Shown here in pieces: positions 6,904 to 12,132 of a stretch of DNA of 12,132 nt. Each line of letters starts with the position of its first letter. Position 1 is the stretch's first letter. Below the pieces are notes generated by a model. The model did no database searches. It saw only the letters and a list, made by a program, of their open reading frames with translations, and was not told the DNA's origin. Where the stretch lies: assembly GCA_900765185.1 (NCBI GenBank), contig CAAFQT010000089.1:1-12132 (forward strand), in the 5' to 3' direction. Origin of the DNA: an uncultured Collinsella sp. (GTDB lineage: Bacteria > Actinomycetota > Coriobacteriia > Coriobacteriales > Coriobacteriaceae). The translations under genes were made by a program, and so were the position numbers.

Positions 6904-7540
6904 GAGCATCCTCCGGGGATACTGCCTCGTCGTTATCGTTAGCATCAGCGCTGTCGCCCTTGCTATCGCCGACCCAGCGCAGCAGGTCGACCGAGGTGAT
7001 GCCGTAGCGCTTCTCGCGCACGGTCTCAAAGCCGGCCGGATGCGCGCCCGCATCGGCGGCGGCATGCTCAAACAGGGCATAAGCGCCAGGCGCAAGCAGA
7101 CCCTGCTGCGCTAGGTTTTGCAGCAGCTTCCCAACTGGCTCGGCACCAAAGACATAGGGCGGGTCGAGCAGGACCAAGTCGAAGGGGCCGCCCGGGACAC
7201 GACCGCGCGAGGCACTTGCCAGCATATCGCCCGTCACCACGCGCCAACGCGCACGGTCACGGCAGAGCGACTCGATATTCTTGGTAATAAGACGCGCGGC
7301 ATTGCGATCAATCTCAAACGTCGTGAGCGAGCGGACGCCACGCGAGAGCATCTCGATGCCCAGGGCGCCGGAGCCGCCAAACGCATCCAGTACGCGGACC
7401 TCGTCCAAATCGAAGTCGAATGCCGACATGACCATAGATGCGCACGCCTCGCGCACGCGATCAGTCGTGGGGCGGGTGACATCGCGACCACGGGGCTCCT
7501 CGATCTTGCGACCGCGCCATTCGCCGCCGATGATTCTCAT
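6896..7540 (-). CDS. rsmD: 16S rRNA guanine-N2 methyltransferase RsmD
   Basis: This SAM-dependent enzyme methylates G966 (E. coli numbering) of 16S rRNA. The protein has 214 residues. MRIIGGEWRGRKI and RPTTDRVREA are the usual N-terminal RsmD blocks. The SAM-binding motif I is LDAFGGSGALGIEMLSRG (51-68) and the catalytic motif is DPPY (126-129). The last 25 or so residues form an acidic Asp/Glu/Ser-rich tail not needed for the fold, which makes the protein somewhat longer than typical family members. The start overlaps the recG stop as ATGA, with AAGGAGG about 10 nt upstream and a second GGAGG right at the ATG. It ends 8 nt inside coaD. Confidence 0.94.
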   Translation of the reverse strand: MRIIGGEWRGRKIEEPRGRDVTRPTTDRVREACASMVMSAFDFDLDEVRVLDAFGGSGALGIEMLSRGVRSLTTFEIDRNAARLITKNIESLCRDRARWRVVTGDMLASASRGRVPGGPFDLVLLDPPYVFGAEPVGKLLQNLAQQGLLAPGAYALFEHAAADAGAHPAGFETVREKRYGITSVDLLRWVGDSKGDSADANDNDEAVSPEDAHE

Positions 7541-9714
7541 CCTCCGCTGACCTCCTTAAAGATGTGTCGATACCGCGTGGCGACCGCATCGCGCAGAGGG
7601 CGCGTCGCCACGGAGTCAAGGTTGCAAGCATACCGCAAGAGCTCGACCGCGTCCAAATGGGCCCACTCGATAAGCTCTTCGTCGGCATCGAGGTCGACGA
7701 AACGCAAGGTCACGCCGCCATGTTGACGGTAGCCCAGGATCTCGCCCTCGTGACGCAGACGCAGGTCCATCTGCGCGAGCGTAAAGCCGTCTGCGGTCTT
7801 TTCGAGCGACTGGAGACGGTCTTGCGCCGCCGACGTACCGCCATTGCCCTTTGAGTGGGTCATGACCAGGCACGTGCCCGAGACGCTACCGCGGCCTACG
7901 CGACCACGCAGCTGATGCAGCGCCGCCAAGCCAAAGCGCTCGCCGTTCTCGATGACCATGACGGTGGCGTTGGGAACGTCGACGCCCACCTCGACCACCG
8001 TGGTCGAGACGAGCACGTCGATCTCGCCACGCTTGAAGGCATCGATCACGCGATCCTTCTCCCCTGCCGCCATGCGGCCGTGGAGACGCTCGATGTTAAG
8101 TCCCGGCAGCGCCAGGCGCAGGCGATCGAGCTCGGTCGCCGTGTCATGTAACGGCACGGGCACGGTCACGCGGCCCTCGTCGTCGCGAGCGATGCCGGGT
8201 ACGTCCTCGAGCTCGTCAGCCGAATCGCTCGGCTCCACGAGCGGACAGATCACATAGGCCTGCTGGCCCTTTTCATGCGCCTCGCGGATGGCGCCATAGG
8301 CCAGGTCGCGGCTCGACTCGGTGAGGACTCGCGTCGTCACGCCGGCGCCCGGAACGGGACGATGGCGGATGATGCTCGTGTCCAGGTCGCCGTAGACCGA
8401 AAGCGCCAACGTGCGCGGAATGGGCGTCGCCGTCATAACGAGCAGGTCAGCTCCCGGCCCCTTGGCGCGCAGGGCGTTGCGCTGACCCACGCCAAAGCGG
8501 TGCTGCTCGTCGATCACGACAAGCGACAGATGGTTGAATGTGACGTTCTCCGAAAGCACGGCATGGGTACCAAAGAGCACATCGAGCTCGCCGGACTGGA
8601 GCTGAGCATGAATCCGCTCGCGCTCGGCCGCCGGGGTGGCGCCCGTCAGCAGCGCCCACGTCATACCGGCCTGAGAGAGCAAAGGGCCGGTCTTGTCGGC
8701 ATACTGACGTGCCAACACGCCCGTAGGCGCCATGACACAGGCCTGGGTGCTGCTATCGGCCGCAACAGCCAGCGTACAGGCGGCAACGGCCGTCTTACCG
8801 GTACCGACATCGCCCAGCAGCAGACGATTCATCACACGCTCGCCATCGCACATATCATGCAGGATGTCTTGAAACGCGGCCTCCTGCTCGTCGCTCAGCG
8901 AGAACGGGAGGGCCTGTTTAAGCGCAGTCAAATGCTCGCCCGCAACGTGCGCGTAAGGCACCACGTAGACCAAGCCGCCGTCGTTGCGTAGGCGCAGTGC
9001 GAGCTGCAAGTAGAGGCACTCCTCATAGGCGAGGCGCCGGCGCGCGATGTCGCGCTCGGCCATGCTCGAGGGAAAGTGGATTGAGCGCAGCGCGCGGGCG
9101 TTGCTCATCAGGCAACGCTTGACACGCAGGGGCGCGGGAATGGGATCGAACGGATTGGCGACCACTTCGAGCGCGCCGCTTACGATACGGCGCATCCACG
9201 CCTGGCTCACGCCATCACTCACATAATGGACCGGCAAAATGGTGCCCGCGGCACGCCCGTCCTCGAGCTTTTCGAAATGCGGCGAGGCCATCTGCTTAAA
9301 ACCGTAGGCAAACTCGACCTTGCCCATCACAGCCAAACGGTCGCCCTGCTTAAGCTGCTGGGCAATCCATGGCTGGCGGAAAAAGGCGACCTGCAGCACG
9401 CCCGTCTCGTCAACAAGTGAGACCTCGGTCACCTGCATGCGCGGACGCGGCTGCTTTTGGACGATACGGTCGACCGTGGCGATAATGGTGCACACGGTAC
9501 CGATAGGCGCCATCTCAATGGACCACGAACGGGTAAAGTCGAGGTATCGATGAGGAATATGGAGAAGGAGGTCCCCCACCGTCCGAATTCCCAGACGGCG
9601 AAGGGCCTCCTCACGTTTACCCGAAACAAATTTGAGTCGCGCGATATCCTCGTCGAGCGCATTGCTCTGGGCAAAGCGCTCCGAGACGCGCGGCACGGAG
9701 CAGAGCTCGGACAT
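7537..9714 (-). CDS. recG: ATP-dependent DNA helicase RecG
   Basis: RecG remodels stalled replication forks and branched recombination intermediates. The protein has 725 residues. It has an N-terminal wedge/OB domain (about 1-200, VGDLLLHIPHRYLDF), Walker A GDVGTGKT (301-308), DEQH box (402-405), motif III TATPIPRTLAL (428-438) and motif VI QLRGRVGRG (601-609). The C-terminal translocation motif reads LRLRHEGEILGYRQHG, the R-x-EGE form seen in actinobacterial RecG rather than RGPGE. Compared with E. coli there is an insertion of roughly 20 residues, acidic and Val/Pro-rich, around 498-522 between the two motor halves. The start ATG lies 10 nt after the fakA stop, with only a weak TAGG upstream. 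fakA-recG adjacency is familiar from Firmicutes. Confidence 0.97.
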   Translation of the reverse strand: MSELCSVPRVSERFAQSNALDEDIARLKFVSGKREEALRRLGIRTVGDLLLHIPHRYLDFTRSWSIEMAPIGTVCTIIATVDRIVQKQPRPRMQVTEVSLVDETGVLQVAFFRQPWIAQQLKQGDRLAVMGKVEFAYGFKQMASPHFEKLEDGRAAGTILPVHYVSDGVSQAWMRRIVSGALEVVANPFDPIPAPLRVKRCLMSNARALRSIHFPSSMAERDIARRRLAYEECLYLQLALRLRNDGGLVYVVPYAHVAGEHLTALKQALPFSLSDEQEAAFQDILHDMCDGERVMNRLLLGDVGTGKTAVAACTLAVAADSSTQACVMAPTGVLARQYADKTGPLLSQAGMTWALLTGATPAAERERIHAQLQSGELDVLFGTHAVLSENVTFNHLSLVVIDEQHRFGVGQRNALRAKGPGADLLVMTATPIPRTLALSVYGDLDTSIIRHRPVPGAGVTTRVLTESSRDLAYGAIREAHEKGQQAYVICPLVEPSDSADELEDVPGIARDDEGRVTVPVPLHDTATELDRLRLALPGLNIERLHGRMAAGEKDRVIDAFKRGEIDVLVSTTVVEVGVDVPNATVMVIENGERFGLAALHQLRGRVGRGSVSGTCLVMTHSKGNGGTSAAQDRLQSLEKTADGFTLAQMDLRLRHEGEILGYRQHGGVTLRFVDLDADEELIEWAHLDAVELLRYACNLDSVATRPLRDAVATRYRHIFKEVSGG

Positions 9715-9724
9715 GGGCAGATGC

Positions 9725-11386
9725 CTACTCGATTGAGAAGATTACGGGATAGAGCGGCTGCTCGCCACGATGGGCGTCGATCTCCAGATCGGGCTGAGCC
9801 TCCTCGATAGCGTCGACGATCTCCTGGAAGGCCTCATCGGACAGCTCCTCGCCGGCCAGAATCGTCAGCGCGTCGCCTTCCTCTTCCTCCTGCATGCGGT
9901 TGATGCAGTCGAGCGTGACCTGCTTCACGTCGGAACCGACCACGTCGATGGAGCCGGCGATGATGCCCATGACGTCACCGGAATGAATCGGAGAGCCGTC
10001 CGAGGCGCTGGAGTCGCGCACGGCGCGGGTGACCTCGCCATCGCGGACCTCGCTGATGGCGTCGACCATAGCGGCAACGGCGTCCTCGAGCTCAGAATCA
10101 GGCAGGACGGCGAACAGCGCGGAGAACGCCTGGGGAACGGTCTTGGTAGGAACGACGGCGACCTTCTTATCGGCGCAGGCAGAGGCAGCGGCCTCGGCAG
10201 CCATGCGGATGTTACCGTTGTTGGGCAGGATGATGACCGAGGTCGCGTTGACCTGGTCCACGGCGCCCAGCAGGTCTGCAGTCGAGGGGTTCATGGTCTG
10301 GCCACCCGACACGATCACATCGACACCCAGGGACTTGAGGATATCTGCCTCGCCGGAACCGGCGGCAACGGCGACAAAGCCCAAGGCCTTGGCGGGCTCG
10401 GCGGCCTTCTCCTGGTCCTCGTGAATCTTAGCGGTACGGTCGTGGGCCTCCATCTCCATGTTGTGGATAAATACCTCATAGATCTGACCAAGCTGCAGCA
10501 TGTGCTCGAGCACCAGGTTGGGGGTGTTGGAGTGCACGTGGATCTTGTAGTCGGGGTAGGCACCCACGAGCAGCTCGCAGTCGCCCATGGAGCCCAGGAA
10601 CTTAAGGCACTCGTCCTCGTCAAAGGGAGCGTCAGCCTTAAAGAGGAACTCGTTGCAGTAGCGGAACTCCGAGCCCTCCCAGTCGTCGTTGGCCTCGATC
10701 TCAACGCGGCCGAGAGCCGCGTCGCGGGCAGAGCCGGCGGAATCAAACGTAGCGGAGAAATCCTCGACAACGGTGCTGCGGCCAAGTGCTGCGGCCACGA
10801 AGTTCTCAAGGAAGATGGCAAAGCCAAAGGCGCCGGAGTCGACCACGCCGTTCTCCTTCAGAACGGGCAGCAGGTCGGGCGTGCGGGCGACGGACTGATA
10901 CGCCTCGACGACGATGGCGTCGAGCGCGTCCTCGGCCGAGAACTTCTTCTTCTCGCACTCGTCGGCCTTGGTCGAGACATCGCGCAGGACCGTGAGGATC
11001 GTGCCCTCGATAGGCTTGCGGACAGCCTGGAAGGCGACCTTGACGGCGCGACGGAAGGCGAAGGCGATGTTGGCAGACGTAATGGGCTCGTCGGCGGAGA
11101 CAAGACCCTCGGCCACGCCGCGAAGAATCTGCGAGGTGATGACGCCGGAGTTGCCACGGGCGCCCATCAGGGAGCCGTGAGTGATGGCGCCGGCGATGGC
11201 CTCCATGTCGGCGTCGGCAGGAAGAGCGGAGAGCTCCTTGGTCACCGAGGCGAGCGTGAGCGACATGTTGGTGCCGGTGTCGCCGTCGGGTACGGGGAAG
11301 ACGTTGAGCTTGTTGATCTCCTCGGCCTTGTCGGAAACGGCAGCCGCAGCGATCGGAAAACAGGTGCGAATGGTCTTTGCAATCAT
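9725..11386 (-). CDS. fakA: Fatty acid kinase catalytic subunit FakA (DAK2/YloV family)
   Basis: FakA phosphorylates fatty acids held by a DegV-type FakB protein, giving acyl-phosphate that PlsY or PlsX can use. It has 553 residues, close to S. aureus FakA. The N-terminal DAK2 kinase domain has NVFPVPDGDTGTNM (28-41) with the metal- and nucleotide-binding D34, D36 and T37, and GARGNSG (75-81). A middle domain and a C-terminal DegV-like domain follow (VDVIVSGGQTMNPSTADLL, LPNNGN). No fakB gene is in the window. The ATG has GGAG about 12 nt upstream, a long spacing, and no better start exists nearby. yloU lies 27 nt upstream and recG 10 nt downstream. Together with PlsX and ACP it links exogenous and endogenous fatty acid use. 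Confidence 0.92.
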   Translation of the reverse strand: MIAKTIRTCFPIAAAAVSDKAEEINKLNVFPVPDGDTGTNMSLTLASVTKELSALPADADMEAIAGAITHGSLMGARGNSGVITSQILRGVAEGLVSADEPITSANIAFAFRRAVKVAFQAVRKPIEGTILTVLRDVSTKADECEKKKFSAEDALDAIVVEAYQSVARTPDLLPVLKENGVVDSGAFGFAIFLENFVAAALGRSTVVEDFSATFDSAGSARDAALGRVEIEANDDWEGSEFRYCNEFLFKADAPFDEDECLKFLGSMGDCELLVGAYPDYKIHVHSNTPNLVLEHMLQLGQIYEVFIHNMEMEAHDRTAKIHEDQEKAAEPAKALGFVAVAAGSGEADILKSLGVDVIVSGGQTMNPSTADLLGAVDQVNATSVIILPNNGNIRMAAEAAASACADKKVAVVPTKTVPQAFSALFAVLPDSELEDAVAAMVDAISEVRDGEVTRAVRDSSASDGSPIHSGDVMGIIAGSIDVVGSDVKQVTLDCINRMQEEEEGDALTILAGEELSDEAFQEIVDAIEEAQPDLEIDAHRGEQPLYPVIFSIE

Positions 11387-11413
11387 GGGTATTTGAATCT
11401 CCGTTTTCGGATG

Positions 11414-11770
11414 CTAGTTCAGACGGCTCTTGAGCGCGTCGATATGGATGCCGATCTTAAGGCTGGCGGGATCGATCTGGGCGATCTCCTGCAGGGTGAA
11501 GGCAACGGAGCTCGAAAGATTGTGGCAGACGGACTTCATGTTGACGCCGTTCTCGAGCACGACGTGAAGATCGACCGTAAGGCCGTTCTCGTCGGCGGAG
11601 ACAAGCACGCCCTTGCGGAGGCGCTGACCGGCAAGCAGGCGCACGCTCTCGGCGCCCTGGAGCTGCTCGGCCATACCGACGACGCCATAGCACGTCATCG
11701 CGGCATAACCGGCAATATCGGCAATAACGTCGTTCGAGACGCTCAGGCTGCCGTTAATGGTCTCAGACAC
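11414..11770 (-). CDS. yloU: Asp23/Gls24 family envelope-associated protein YloU
   Basis: The protein has 118 residues and belongs to the Asp23 (DUF322) family. Staphylococcal Asp23 is an abundant membrane-associated protein tied to cell-envelope stress; the biochemical role of YloU is unknown. Landmarks are NGSLSVSNDVIADIAGYAA, then CYGVVGM, a DLHVVLENGVNM strand, and the terminal KIGIHIDALKS. No membrane segment is seen, so any membrane contact needs a partner. The start is GTG, 6 nt after AAGGAG; extending upstream past it gives no family sequence. It sits directly before fakA, as yloU-yloV does in Bacillus, and appears to head the operon. Confidence 0.9.
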   Translation of the reverse strand: MSETINGSLSVSNDVIADIAGYAAMTCYGVVGMAEQLQGAESVRLLAGQRLRKGVLVSADENGLTVDLHVVLENGVNMKSVCHNLSSSVAFTLQEIAQIDPASLKIGIHIDALKSRLN

Positions 11771-11786
11771 AAGAATCTCCTTTTCT

Positions 11787-11803
11787 TGGTGCTCGCGGCA
11801 CCA
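11787..11803 (-). other. Inverted repeat in the yloU leader
   Basis: TGGTGC and GCACCA pair around a 5-nt loop, a short distance upstream of the AAGGAG of yloU. With no T-tract it is not a terminator. It could be a leader hairpin affecting translation, or a chance repeat. Confidence 0.3.
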
Positions 11804-11827
11804 TGTCGTGGGAGCAATCATTGCAAT

Positions 11828-11833
11828 ATTCTA
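11828..11833 (-). promoter_or_regulatory. Possible -10 element of the yloU-fakA-recG promoter
   Basis: TAGAAT on the minus strand (five of six to consensus) lies about 58 nt before the yloU start. A promoter is expected here because the tRNA terminator ends at 11930. No good -35 box is present at normal spacing; the best nearby hexamer, TCAACA, is 14 nt away. The rest of 11834-11929 shows no gene and nothing else that I can name. Confidence 0.35.
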
Positions 11834-11929
11834 CAACGACCGCGCCATGTTGAGGTGGCGGGCCTCGGGATTACATCCTCGACACGAAATGTTGATACGG
11901 TAACGTTCGCGCCAGGCGATCGCGGCATG

Positions 11930-11960
11930 AAAAAAACCCGCCGCAAAAGCGACGGGTTTT
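11930..11960 (-). terminator. Intrinsic terminator after the tRNA-Asn genes
   Basis: On the minus strand AAAACCCG pairs with CGGGTTTT, with an inner CGC/GCG stem around one mismatch and an unpaired 4-nt loop, followed by a run of T that extends past the stem. It lies 6 nt past the 3' CCA of the first complete tRNA. It is strong in the minus direction; in the plus direction it has only the four stem T residues. Confidence 0.9.
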
Positions 11961-11966
11961 ACATCC

Positions 11967-12041
11967 TGGCTCCCCGGGTAGGACTCGAACCTACAACAGC
12001 GCGGTTAACAGCCGCGTGCTCTACCATTGAGCTACCGAGGA
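11967..12041 (-). tRNA. tRNA-Asn(GUU)
   Basis: The gene folds as a full cloverleaf: acceptor TCCTCGG with CCGGGGA (one G-T pair), D-arm with AGCTCAATGGTAGAGC, anticodon stem CGCGG/CCGCG around the loop CTGTTAA giving anticodon GTT, and T-arm GTAGG-TTCGAGT-CCTAC. The 3' CCA is encoded, with discriminator G. It decodes AAC and AAU. A terminator follows immediately downstream, so this is the last tRNA of its transcript. Confidence 0.97.
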
Positions 12042-12074
12042 ATTTAAAGCCCAACGGAAAGGGCTGGAAAATTC

Positions 12075-12132
12075 TGGCTCCCCGGGTAGGACTCGAACCT
12101 ACAACAGCGCGGTTAACAGCCGCGTGCTCTAC
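12075..12132 (-). tRNA. tRNA-Asn(GUU), second copy, cut by window edge
   Basis: The 58 bases present are identical to the neighbouring tRNA-Asn, including the encoded CCA, T-arm and anticodon GTT. About 17 bases at the 5' end (acceptor strand and part of the D-arm) lie beyond the edge. The copies repeat with a period of 108 bp and are separated by a 33-bp spacer that holds AGCCC and GGGCT as a weak inverted repeat, perhaps a processing signal. Confidence 0.95.

Noticed and set aside
6904..7095. N-terminal extension of CoaD into rsmD
   Set aside because: The extra residues are rsmD read in another frame. The start after GGAGG gives the normal 165-residue enzyme.
8275..8991. A 238-codon plus-strand open frame
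   Set aside because: It is antisense to the RecG motor domain; no independent coding evidence is seen.
12042..12074. Terminator-like inverted repeat between the two tRNA genes
   Set aside because: The stem is only 5 bp with an 8-nt loop and a mixed T/A tail. The genes are more likely co-transcribed to the strong terminator at 11930.
1..12132. CRISPR arrays, insertion sequences, prophage or defence genes
   Set aside because: No spaced direct repeats, transposase motifs or anomalous composition were seen. Apart from the tRNA pair there is no repeat of note.

Overview
This is an ordinary, densely packed housekeeping region. All twelve protein genes and both tRNA genes lie on the minus strand, so transcription runs from high to low coordinates. 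The high GC content, tight operon spacing and gene content point to a Gram-positive, high-GC bacterium. Several features look actinobacterial: KGLR rather than RGLR in CoaD, the R-x-EGE-x-LG form of the RecG C-terminal motif, and a SepIVA-like coiled-coil gene between coaD and the DUF177 gene. The Firmicutes-like order yloU-fakA-recG ... plsX-acpP-rnc-smc is also present. This mix best fits Coriobacteriia (for example Collinsella or a relative). The taxonomic call is inference, because no search was run.

Layout in transcription order. (1) 12132-11967: two identical tandem tRNA-Asn(GUU) genes, the first cut by the window edge, followed by a strong intrinsic terminator at 11930-11960. (2) 11770-9725: yloU (Asp23 family) and fakA/yloV (fatty acid kinase, DAK2 family). 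(3) 9714-6406: recG, rsmD and coaD, with ATGA and 8-nt overlaps. (4) 6337-5042: a sepIVA-like coiled-coil gene, yceD/DUF177 and rpmF, ending in a terminator at 4972-5001. (5) 4954-3568: plsX, then a leader with a 22-bp perfect palindrome, then acpP. (6) 3564-1: rnc, then smc, whose C-terminal part lies beyond the left edge.

Functional threads. FakA makes acyl-phosphate from exogenous fatty acid, PlsX interconverts acyl-ACP and acyl-phosphate, and ACP carries the acyl chains. CoaD supplies the CoA precursor that is the source of the ACP prosthetic group. RecG and SMC handle the chromosome. RsmD, rnc, rpmF and YceD serve ribosome and RNA biogenesis. The SepIVA-like protein probably serves septation.

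I found no mobile element, CRISPR array, defence system or obviously new system. The points most worth checking are residue-level: RNase III has Asn where a metal-binding Asp is expected, and ACP has NSL instead of DSL. Two non-coding elements in the lipid genes also deserve a look: the 22-bp palindrome before acpP, and the terminator that abuts the plsX ribosome binding site.
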